Source: an uncultured Collinsella sp. (GTDB taxonomy: Bacteria; Actinomycetota; Coriobacteriia; Coriobacteriales; Coriobacteriaceae). From it: DNA of 42,023 nucleotides. This document shows, piece after piece, positions 31,867-39,078 of the stretch. Position 1 is the first letter of the stretch; each line of letters starts with the position of its first letter. The stretch spans positions 1 through 42,023 of the forward strand of contig CATZRJ010000010.1 in NCBI GenBank assembly GCA_958423535.1, given 5' to 3'. Under the pieces are notes generated by a model. That model did no database searches and had not been told where the DNA came from. It worked only from the letters and a program-made list of their open reading frames with translations. Made by a program: the position numbers and the translations under genes.

Positions 31867-33204
31867 CTACCTCGAAACTCTGGCCGACCACTCCCAGCAG
31901 CCCACCGGCTCGCCGTCGATGAGTACGTTGCCCCCGTCGAAGTCTTGATAACACAGGTCGTTGAATTGATGGATCCACACGCCGTGGTTGAACGTCTTCT
32001 TGGGCGAGCCGTCGGCCTCGCGATAGCGCCCGGTCAGGTCCTCGACATGACTAAAGTAGGTAAGGTGCACGTTGGCTCCGGCGTCACGCAGGCGTGCTGT
32101 GAGCGGCAGCACGGTCTGTTGCGGAGACACGAGCTCATCGCCCTTGGAGTGCGTAAACCACAGCGGCGTCTTGGCGAGCGCGGCTACGTCCTCGTCCGTG
32201 GCGTTGTACCACGGGGCACAGCAGGGAAGGCCGGCGGCGAAGAAATCGGGGTAGTCGGCGCACAGGCGCAGGGTCATAAAGCCGCCGTTGGAGAGGCCGG
32301 CGACCACGATGCGGTCGGTATCGATGCGATCGGCATGCTCGGCGACAAACTCGTCGATGAGCGCCTTGAGTACGGGGGAGTAGATGCTCTGGTTGGAGCG
32401 ACCGAGCTGCTCGACGCCGTTGTCCATCCAAAACGTGGGCGACTGCGGCACGAGCACCCAGGCAAAGCCGCCAAAGTAGCGCTGGATTTGCGCCTGGCTA
32501 ATGGCTGTCACGCGGTTGCCGATATAGGCGCGCGTGGCGCCTTCGCCCTGCGTGGCACCCTTGCCTTCGCCGGCGCCGTGCAGGTACACCACGAGCGGGG
32601 CCTTTTGGGGCACGACCGTGGCCTCGGGCGCGAAGGGATTGAAGCAGGCCGAGTCCTCTGCCTTAAAGCTGGGCTCAAAGAAGCCGTACTCGAGCGCAAT
32701 ACCATTGACGGCGGTCTTTTGTACGGCATTGCTCCAGCCCTTGAGCGCGGGGCAGATGTCGCCGCGGCAGGCATCGAAGACCAGACCGCAGGTGGGGTCG
32801 TCGCCGTCGTCGCCGGGAAGAGCCGCGAGCTGCGTGATGCGCAGCTGGTCATCGAGCATGCGCGAGCCCATGACGCCGCCTTCGATCTTTTTGGTCAGGC
32901 GCTGCTCGGCGACTTCGAGTGCCACATGGGTGCCCACGGCGAGCTTGCGGCCGTTCTCATCACACGGATACGCGGCGAGAACGTCGATGTAACCCACGGA
33001 GGGCGCGGCATGGTCGGCGCCGTGCTCCTTGCGCATCAGGACCTCGCCCGTGCGCTCGTGACGCTCTACATATATATGGAAAGTGTTCGCATCGACATCG
33101 TTGGCGCGCACGGTGCAGGGTAGGTCGAGAACGACCTTGCTGATCCAAGGGCCAAAGTCGCCCAAGGTGGTGACGGTTGCGTAGGTACACGATTTGAGTT
33201 CCAT
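31867..33204 (-). CDS. Alpha/beta-hydrolase, PHB-depolymerase/feruloyl-esterase-like, with N-terminal Ig-like domain
   Basis: About 445 residues. The N-terminal ~170 residues are a beta-rich accessory domain. The hydrolase domain begins PLVVYLHGAGEGKGATQGEG (oxyanion region) and contains IVVAGLSNGGFMTL with nucleophile Ser305, Asp356 (SKGDELV) and His407 (FNHGVWIH) as the likely triad. Such enzymes split acyl esters of sugars, polymers or peptides. No signal peptide is seen, so it would act on an imported ester. Start ATG 33204 follows GGGAGGCAG; the frame extends further to 33261, which is less likely. The gene diverges from the PTS/apiosidase-like cluster across a shared 490-bp regulatory region. 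The substrate is unknown; deacylation of an acylated oligosaccharide would suit the setting. Confidence 0.8.
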   Translation of the reverse strand: MELKSCTYATVTTLGDFGPWISKVVLDLPCTVRANDVDANTFHIYVERHERTGEVLMRKEHGADHAAPSVGYIDVLAAYPCDENGRKLAVGTHVALEVAEQRLTKKIEGGVMGSRMLDDQLRITQLAALPGDDGDDPTCGLVFDACRGDICPALKGWSNAVQKTAVNGIALEYGFFEPSFKAEDSACFNPFAPEATVVPQKAPLVVYLHGAGEGKGATQGEGATRAYIGNRVTAISQAQIQRYFGGFAWVLVPQSPTFWMDNGVEQLGRSNQSIYSPVLKALIDEFVAEHADRIDTDRIVVAGLSNGGFMTLRLCADYPDFFAAGLPCCAPWYNATDEDVAALAKTPLWFTHSKGDELVSPQQTVLPLTARLRDAGANVHLTYFSHVEDLTGRYREADGSPKKTFNHGVWIHQFNDLCYQDFDGGNVLIDGEPVGCWEWSARVSR

Positions 33205-33694
33205 GAGCTGCCTCCCTTGCGCCGCGCATGCTAAACAATCGCGGCAATACAATCTAAACATGTTTAGTGTAAAGCAGAATTAGAGAATAAGCAGATGAAC
33301 TCGGTAAACGGTCGCATCAAACGCTCAATGAACTGCTAAACACTCGTTTACTACTATCTAGCAGGGCTTTTGTTGATGAGTCAACAAGGCATTTGGGTGC
33401 CAGATTATATAAAATCCCACGTAGACGGCCATTTATAAATAAATGGCACTATATGTAATGCCTTGGCATTCAATTACGTTCACCCCCGATTTTCTACCGT
33501 TCACCGGACTGCAAACGGCAAAACTGCCACAAATTCAGCGCTCCGTGTAAACTAAACGCTGTAAACGTTCAGTAAACAGATTGTTTACGACAGCGTATCC
33601 AGGGGCTCGGCAGCCGTAAGGGGTTATAGTCGCCGGGCCAAAGGCGTGCCTACGTCCAAACGGGTAGGCACACGATGATATGGGGAGGGGTCCC
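33205..33694. promoter_or_regulatory. 490-bp divergent regulatory region with GTTTAC operators and palindromes
   Basis: No gene. Near the esterase start lies CTAAACATGTTTAG (33254-33267), a perfect 14-bp palindrome, then CTAAACACTCGTTTAC (33336-33351). The AT-rich middle holds TGTTGA/TCAACA (33371-33386), GCCATTTA/TAAATGGC (33428-33447) and AATGCC/GGCATT (33457-33470). Near the PTS side GTAAACTAAACG, GTAAACGTTCAGTAAACAGA and TTGTTTACGA cluster at 33547-33590. CTACCGTTCACCGGACT (33494-33510) resembles CTACCGTTTACGGGACT (11584-11600). Confidence 0.65.
33567..33580. promoter_or_regulatory. Operator shared with the isomerase operon
   Basis: GTTCAGTAAACAGA is identical, in reverse orientation, to 11665-11678. 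It lies about 115 bp before the PTS start. Confidence 0.6.
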
Positions 33695-35122
33695 ATGGCA
33701 GTAGATAACAAGCAGATTGCCACCGATGTCCTCGAGCTCGTGGGCGGTGCGGAGAATGTTGCCGTCGCCACCAACTGCATGACGCGCCTGCGTCTGACGC
33801 TCAAGGATAACAGCAAGGCCGACGTGGAGAAGATCAAGAAGGTCAAGGGTGTTCTGGGTTGCCAGTTCGCCGGCAGCCAGCTCCAGGTCATCATCGGCCA
33901 GAACGTGCCCAAGGTGCTCGCCGAGTTCGTCGCCATGTCCGGCGTCAAGCAGGGTGCCGCGGTCGACGAGAACCTCGACGCTCCTAAGGAGAAGTTCGAG
34001 CTCAAGAACCTGCCCAACATCATCCTCGACTATCTGTCGGGCTCCATGACCCAGCTGATCCCGCTGCTCATGGCCGGCGGTCTGTTCCGCACCATCGCCG
34101 CGGTCCTCGGTCCCACCATGCTCGGCGTTCTCTCCGATACCGATCCGACCTACACGTTCCTCTACACCACCCTGTACGAGGCCACGTTTACCTTTATCCC
34201 CATTTACCTGGGCTATGCCGCTGCTAAGAAGCTCGGCGCCTCTCCGGTTCTGGGCATGCTCCTCGGCGGTGCTCTCATGGCCCCGTCCGTCGTGAGTGTC
34301 GCGACTCAGGAGGGTGGCGGAATCATCTCCGTCTACGGCATCCAGATCGCCGCTGCCAACTACCAGCAGTCCGTCCTGCCGATCATCCTCTCGGTGCCGG
34401 TCCTGTACTTTGTCGAGAAGTTCTTTAAGAAGGTCATGCCCGACGTGCTGTCCACGGTCTTCACGCCGTTCTGCACCATGATCGTCACCATCCCCATCGC
34501 CTTCATCGTCCTTGCCCCGATCGGCAACGAGATCGGCAGCCTCATCGCCAACGCCCTCTTTGGTCTTGCTGACCTTGGCGGTATCGGTATCCTGATCGTC
34601 ATGGCCATCCTCGGCGCCTTCTGGCAGCTCTTCGTGGTCTGCGGCATGCACATGCCCGTCATCCTGCTCGCTCAGGTTCAGATCATCGCTGCCGGCTACG
34701 ATCCCTTCGTCTTCGTTTCCACCAACTGCGCTATGGCCGCTGTCTGGGGCTGCGCCTTCGGTGCCTTCCTCAAGATGAGGAACCCCGACGAGAAGGGTCT
34801 TGCTCTGGGTTACGTCATCTCCGCCATCGCCGGCGGCGTCACCGAGCCCGCACTCTTCGGTATCCTCATGCGCTTCCGTCGCACCATGCTCGGTATGTTT
34901 ATCGGCGGTGCTATCGGCGCTGTGTTCTCCGGCCTCATGGGTGTTACCTACTACCTGGCCGGCGGTGCCTCCAACTTCCTGGTCTTCACCAACTACCTGC
35001 AGGGTGGCCAGATGAACACCGTCTGGGCTATCGTCGGTATGGCAATCTCCTTTGTCATCGCCGCTGCCGTCGTCTTTGCCACTGGCTTCTCCAAGGAGGA
35101 GCTCGCCGAGATGGAGGCCTAA
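33695..35122 (+). CDS. PTS permease EIIBC (second, LacI-type-controlled candidate)
   Basis: A 475-residue membrane transporter of the beta-glucoside/sucrose superfamily. EIIB (1-90) has the phosphorylated Cys28 in TNCMTRLRLTLKD. The EIIC part has about ten helices and the motif IAGGVTEPALFGILMRF. It lacks EIIA, like the first PTS, so it uses a shared EIIA. Start ATG 33695 follows GGGGAGGGG. Its setting differs from the first copy: no antiterminator or RAT, but GTTTAC operators upstream and an apiosidase-like gene next. It could import an oligosaccharide or glycoside which the neighbouring hydrolase cleaves. Its codons are strongly biased, as in highly expressed genes. The sugar specificity cannot be read off. 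Confidence 0.9.
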   Translation: MAVDNKQIATDVLELVGGAENVAVATNCMTRLRLTLKDNSKADVEKIKKVKGVLGCQFAGSQLQVIIGQNVPKVLAEFVAMSGVKQGAAVDENLDAPKEKFELKNLPNIILDYLSGSMTQLIPLLMAGGLFRTIAAVLGPTMLGVLSDTDPTYTFLYTTLYEATFTFIPIYLGYAAAKKLGASPVLGMLLGGALMAPSVVSVATQEGGGIISVYGIQIAAANYQQSVLPIILSVPVLYFVEKFFKKVMPDVLSTVFTPFCTMIVTIPIAFIVLAPIGNEIGSLIANALFGLADLGGIGILIVMAILGAFWQLFVVCGMHMPVILLAQVQIIAAGYDPFVFVSTNCAMAAVWGCAFGAFLKMRNPDEKGLALGYVISAIAGGVTEPALFGILMRFRRTMLGMFIGGAIGAVFSGLMGVTYYLAGGASNFLVFTNYLQGGQMNTVWAIVGMAISFVIAAAVVFATGFSKEELAEMEA

Positions 35123-35162
35123 GGCCAAACCATTCGGACGCATACGACCTTACCTACACGAC

Positions 35163-35200
35163 AGGGCCCCGTCAGGCGCAAGCCCGGCGGGGCCCTTCTT
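35163..35200 (+). terminator. Terminator after the second PTS gene
   Basis: AGGGCCCCG (35163-35171) pairs with CGGGGCCCT (35188-35196), then CTTCTT. It probably gives partial readthrough into the hydrolase gene, as no strong promoter is visible at 35201-35332. Confidence 0.7.
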
Positions 35201-35332
35201 ACAAGGTAGACTGATTGGGGGCGCGCGGCGCCTACTCGCCGGGGCTTGCTAAGCGCCAGGGGCTTTCGCGCGGGGTTACCGCGAAAGAATCTGCCGGTTC
35301 GCAACTCCTTTATCAAACGAAAGGGCATGCAG

Positions 35333-36646
35333 ATGAGTTTGGGAAAGCTGACCGTTAACGGTCGTCAGGACGGCTTTTTGTGCGAGGGCAAACCGTTCTT
35401 TTGGTTTGCCGATACGTGCTGGAGCGCGTTTACGAGCATTACCGAGGCCGATTGGGACTACTATCTGACCCGTCGCGCCGAGCAGGGCATGAACGTGCTG
35501 CAGATCAACACGCTGCCGCAGTGGGACCGCTGCTGTCCCGATCTGGGCATTTGGCCCTATGCCAGCGAGGACGGCGTGCATTTTGATTGGTCCCGTCCCA
35601 ACCAGGCGTACTGGGACCGTGCTGCTGCCATGTGCCGCGCTGCCGTCGAGCACGGCATTCGTCCGGCACTCGTGCTTATGTGGTGCAACTACGTGCCCGG
35701 TACCTGGGGCGCCAAGATTGCTGAGCGTTGCGGTGCCGAGGTTATGCCGCGCGAGGAGGTCCGTGCCCACGTTGCCCGCGTCGTCGAGAACCTGGGCGAG
35801 TTCGACCCCGTCTATGTGGTGACGGGCGATACCGACTTTACCAGCGACGAGGCGATCGCCTATTACGAGGATGCCCTCGACGAAGTTGTCAAGCGCGCGC
35901 CCGAAGCGTTGCGCACCATGCATATCAACCGCGGCAACCGCACCATTCCGTTGCAGTACCTGGACCGCCTGGACTTCTACATGTTCCAGCCCGGCCACAA
36001 CTACGAGGGCCAGCCCGAGGCCTGGCGCCTGCCGCAGGACTTTATCGCCAACTATCCCAAAAAGCCGATGGTCAACTCCGAGCCCTGTTACGAGCAGATG
36101 GGCGCCTCGCGCAACGTGTACTGGCGGTTCACCGCGCAGGACTGCCGCGCGAGCGTGTGGTCGTCGATCCTCGCCGGCGCCAGTGCAGGTGTGACCTATG
36201 GCGCGCACGGCGTTTGGAACTGGCAGACCAGCAAGAGCCAGGGCTCGGTGCTGGGCGAGGGCTTCGATATGCCGTTCCGCTGGCAGGAGTGCCTGCAGTT
36301 TGCGGGCGTTTGGGACTTTGGCGCGATCGAGCATGTGCTTGCCGGCCTGGGCGCTACGGCTGGCGATGACGCACTTGCCGTGGTTCCGGCGCAGGAGCTG
36401 CTCGATGACGCGCGCGAGGCCATTCGTGTGGCGCGCGTTGGCGATCGCGTCGTCACGTACCTGCCGCGTACCACGGCGCTCAAGTTTAAGCTCGACGGTG
36501 CGCGCGACTGGACGGCGACGGTCCTCGACATGGAGGACAAGCGCATCGCCAAGCTGCCCGTCCGCGACAACGGTGACGGCACCGTGCGCGTGGCCCAGCA
36601 TCCCTTTGAGCACGACGCGCTGCTCGTGGTCTCGCCGGCGCGTTAA
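35333..36646 (+). CDS. Apiosidase-like glycoside hydrolase (DUF4038/GH140-type)
   Basis: A 437-residue (beta/alpha)8-barrel hydrolase with a C-terminal beta domain. It opens SLGKLTVNGRQDGFLCEGKPFFWFADTCWSAF, a hallmark of the DUF4038/apiosidase-like family. Further matches are YYLTRRAEQGMNVLQINTLPQW, GDTDFTSDE (Asp166), MFQPGHN and VNSEPCYE (Glu250); Asp166 and Glu250 are the likely catalytic pair, inferred from position. GH140 enzymes remove D-apiose from rhamnogalacturonan II side chains. This copy has no signal peptide, so it would act inside the cell on imported material. That is unusual for RG-II but fits an apiosylated small molecule. ATG 35333 has AAAGGG 7 nt upstream; 35327 is an alternative. 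A terminator follows. True substrate unproven. Confidence 0.83.
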   Translation: MSLGKLTVNGRQDGFLCEGKPFFWFADTCWSAFTSITEADWDYYLTRRAEQGMNVLQINTLPQWDRCCPDLGIWPYASEDGVHFDWSRPNQAYWDRAAAMCRAAVEHGIRPALVLMWCNYVPGTWGAKIAERCGAEVMPREEVRAHVARVVENLGEFDPVYVVTGDTDFTSDEAIAYYEDALDEVVKRAPEALRTMHINRGNRTIPLQYLDRLDFYMFQPGHNYEGQPEAWRLPQDFIANYPKKPMVNSEPCYEQMGASRNVYWRFTAQDCRASVWSSILAGASAGVTYGAHGVWNWQTSKSQGSVLGEGFDMPFRWQECLQFAGVWDFGAIEHVLAGLGATAGDDALAVVPAQELLDDAREAIRVARVGDRVVTYLPRTTALKFKLDGARDWTATVLDMEDKRIAKLPVRDNGDGTVRVAQHPFEHDALLVVSPAR

Positions 36647-36671
36647 GGAAAACGGAATAACGCAAGAGAAA

Positions 36672-36699
36672 AGGCCCGGGTGGTAGCCCGGGCCTTTTT
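36672..36699 (+). terminator. Terminator of the apiosidase-like gene
   Basis: AGGCCCGGG (36672-36680), TGGTAG loop, CCCGGGCCT (36687-36695), then TTTT. Confidence 0.92.
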
Positions 36700-36749
36700 G
36701 TATCGACACAGCCGTTGCGGTTGGTAATGGCGATTGCATACCGCCGCTC

Positions 36750-37391
36750 TTAACGGTAGCCCTCCCAGAGGGGAAGGGGAAAGAGGATGTCCTCGAACTT
36801 AGACCACTCGGCGGGATAGTCGATCTCGTCGGGTCGCGCCACCCAACGGCCTTCCAATCCGTACATCGCCGCCAGCGCGCACGAGATGGCTTCGGTGGCG
36901 TCGATTCCCTCGGGAACGCTCCAGTTAACATCGGGCTCGGGCTCGATAACTCCGCGCGAGCGGTCGTTGAAATACTCGTGCAGGGGGCTCTCCGTGCTCA
37001 TGGCCTCGGTATTGAGCATCTGGAAGAGCATGACGAGCTCGGGCTGACTGTTGTTCTCCGCCACGAGCAGACGGCAGTATTCGGGAATCTTGGGGCTCTG
37101 GCCCTCAAATGCCCCGCCAGGATGAAAGAGGGAGAGATAGTCGTCTAAGGTTGAGCTGCGATCGTAATAGCGACGGATCACCTCGACCAAAAGCCCGTGC
37201 TTGCTGCCCACGTAGTGCAGCACGCCCGCCTGGGTGATGCCCACCTCGTCGGCTACCGCCTGGAGCGACATGCCGTTAAAGCCGCGCGCGTTGATAAGCC
37301 GCACGGCCGCCGAAACAATCTGGTCAAGGCGTTCCTGCGCCGCAGCGCTGCGTTTCTTTGCCGCGGGTGTGGGAGTTTTCTGAGTGTCCAT
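36750..37391 (-). CDS. TetR-family regulator
   Basis: A 213-residue repressor-type protein. The N-terminal helix-turn-helix is AQERLDQIVSAAVRLINARGFNGMSLQAVADEVGITQAGVLHYVGSKHGLLVEVIRRYY. The C-terminal ligand domain (~70-205) is helical, with a Pro-rich loop, and ends LFPLPLWEGYR. It is transcribed divergently from the MFS transporter gene; two strong palindromes between them (37512-37529, 37551-37574) are its probable operators. It therefore probably controls the transporter, the DUF5060-type hydrolase and perhaps itself. The inducer is unknown; a sugar or glycoside imported by the MFS protein is plausible. Confidence 0.92.
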   Translation of the reverse strand: MDTQKTPTPAAKKRSAAAQERLDQIVSAAVRLINARGFNGMSLQAVADEVGITQAGVLHYVGSKHGLLVEVIRRYYDRSSTLDDYLSLFHPGGAFEGQSPKIPEYCRLLVAENNSQPELVMLFQMLNTEAMSTESPLHEYFNDRSRGVIEPEPDVNWSVPEGIDATEAISCALAAMYGLEGRWVARPDEIDYPAEWSKFEDILFPLPLWEGYR

Positions 37392-37490
37392 ATAAATCGC
37401 GCTGCCTTATTTAGGGCGGCTCGAGTATTGCCGCCAAATGCCTTTTGTATACCCCCATAGCTTACCTCAGCCGTTCAGCGGTTCAAAACA

Positions 37491-37499
37491 ACCGTTTAC
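37491..37499. promoter_or_regulatory. ACCGTTTAC element upstream of the TetR/MFS pair
   Basis: The 9-mer is identical to 11586-11594, which overlaps the isomerase promoter -35. A possible extra LacI-type site, but short enough to be chance. Confidence 0.35.
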
Positions 37500-37511
37500 C
37501 GCTCTTATAGG

Positions 37512-37529
37512 TTACTAAGTACTTAGTAA
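37512..37529. promoter_or_regulatory. TetR operator 1
   Basis: TTACTAAGTACTTAGTAA is a perfect 18-bp palindrome, the size expected for a TetR-family operator. Confidence 0.8.
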
Positions 37530-37550
37530 GCGTACTATACAGGTCGTGGA

Positions 37551-37574
37551 GTTACTTACTAGTTAGTAAGTAAC
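37551..37574. promoter_or_regulatory. TetR operator 2
   Basis: GTTACTTACT (37551-37560) and AGTAAGTAAC (37565-37574) are perfect 10-bp arms around AGTT. It shares the TTACT/AGTAA half-sites with operator 1, 39 bp centre-to-centre or so. The rest of 37392-37698 holds the divergent promoters only. Confidence 0.8.
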
Positions 37575-37698
37575 AACTCAACAGACGCTCGCGAGCAGCC
37601 GTACCCCATTCCACGGCCGCCGCATCCAGCGGGTTTGACCCCTTGACCCTTGGTGCACGAGCGCCCTCGCGCATTCCATCACAGAGAGGATCTATTCC

Positions 37699-38991
37699 AT
37701 GGCAAATCAAACCGCCGCGGCGATTGACGAGAACGCCATCGCCCCCGATACCGGAAAGCCCATGACCAAAACCGAGACATGGCGCTTTATGATCGGCTTT
37801 ATCATCTTCGGAATCATGTGGATGATGTCGGGAACAATCGGCTCCAACGTCTTGTTCCCCGAGCGTTTTAACGGCCTTAATATTGGCCAGCCCGAGGCAA
37901 TTCTCGCGGCGATGAACTCGGTCGGTTCGATCTTCGCCCTGTTCTCAAATCTCGTTTTCGGCGCGCTTTCCGACCACTGCCACAGCCGCTTTGGCAAGCG
38001 CACGCCGTTTATCGTTCTCGGCGGTTTTATCTGCGGCTGTGCTTTCTGGAGCACTTCGGTCGCGACCACACTTCCCATGATCGTCGCCTCCTGGTGCGTG
38101 CTGCAGATTGGCCTCAACTGCATGCTTGCCCCTGCTGTTGCCGTGCTTTCCGACCGCATCCCGCTTAACAAGCGCGGCACGCTCTCCGCATTCTATGGCG
38201 GCGGCGCAACGGCCGGCCAGTCGATTGGCACCATCATCGGTACGCAGTTCCTCTCCAACCCAGTTCCTGGCTTTATCATCGGCACGGTCTCTTGGTTGCT
38301 GACCGGCATCCTCGCCGTCATCATTTGGCCGCGCGAGAAGTCTGCCGCTCTTGACGAGGGCGAGCAGTCTGAGAAGCTCAATCTCAAGTCGCTGCTGCTC
38401 ATGTTCGTTCCGCCCACCAAGAACTGCCGCGACTTTTATCTGGCGCTCTTTGGCCGTCTGCTCCTCATCTTCGGTTACTTCTGCATCAACGGCTATCAGC
38501 TCTATATCCTCGAGAAGTACATCGGTCTTCCCGTGGCAGAAGCCGGCGCAGTTCTTTCGAGTATGTCCGTCGTGATCATGGTCGTGTCGCTTGTCGCCTC
38601 GCTTGCCTCGGGCGCCATCTCCGACAAGATCGGCCGCCGCAAGCCTATCATCTTCGTCGCAACGATTATGATGTGTATCGGTATCGCCCTGCCCTGGCTA
38701 CTTAAGTCCGTTATCGGCATGTACGGATTTGCTCTGCTCGCCGGACTTGGCTACGGTATCTACTCTTCCGTGGACCAGGCGCTCAATGTCGATGTTCTGC
38801 CCGATAAGGAGAACGCCGGCAAGGACCTGGGCATCCTCAATATCGCCAACACCATCGGTCAGATCCTTGGTCCCATCGTGACCTCGGCAATCGTTGTCGC
38901 CACTGGCTCCTATTTCATGGCGTTCCCAATCTCCATCGTGCTCATCGCCGTGGGCTATGTGTCCATCATGCTCATCAAGAGCGCCAAGTAA
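37699..38991 (+). CDS. MFS transporter, SLC45/GPH-like sugar carrier
   Basis: A 430-residue inner-membrane carrier with 12 predicted helices. The MFS motif A lies in the loop after helix 2 (FGALSDHCHSRFGKRTPFIVLG) and is repeated after helix 8 (SGAISDKIGRRKPIIF). FYGGGATAGQSIGTIIGTQFL and VDQALNVDVLPDKENAGKDLGILNIANTIGQILGP are typical of SLC45/GPH-like sugar transporters. It probably takes up a glycoside or oligosaccharide together with a cation for the hydrolase encoded next. RBS AGAGAGGA precedes ATG 37699. It would deliver an unphosphorylated substrate, which fits the ROK kinase nearby. Confidence 0.88.
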   Translation: MANQTAAAIDENAIAPDTGKPMTKTETWRFMIGFIIFGIMWMMSGTIGSNVLFPERFNGLNIGQPEAILAAMNSVGSIFALFSNLVFGALSDHCHSRFGKRTPFIVLGGFICGCAFWSTSVATTLPMIVASWCVLQIGLNCMLAPAVAVLSDRIPLNKRGTLSAFYGGGATAGQSIGTIIGTQFLSNPVPGFIIGTVSWLLTGILAVIIWPREKSAALDEGEQSEKLNLKSLLLMFVPPTKNCRDFYLALFGRLLLIFGYFCINGYQLYILEKYIGLPVAEAGAVLSSMSVVIMVVSLVASLASGAISDKIGRRKPIIFVATIMMCIGIALPWLLKSVIGMYGFALLAGLGYGIYSSVDQALNVDVLPDKENAGKDLGILNIANTIGQILGPIVTSAIVVATGSYFMAFPISIVLIAVGYVSIMLIKSAK

Positions 38992-39010
38992 TTTGCCACT
39001 CTCTTTCATT

Positions 39011-39040
39011 CCGTCGGGCTGCGTTCGTGTTGCCCGACGG
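39011..39040. repeat. Hairpin between the MFS and hydrolase genes
   Basis: CCGTCGGGC (39011-39019) and GCCCGACGG (39032-39040) are perfect arms without a T-run. It may regulate relative expression within the operon. Confidence 0.6.
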
Positions 39041-39078
39041 ACTCCGACTATTCAATCGCTTAACTTGGAGGCGTTATC

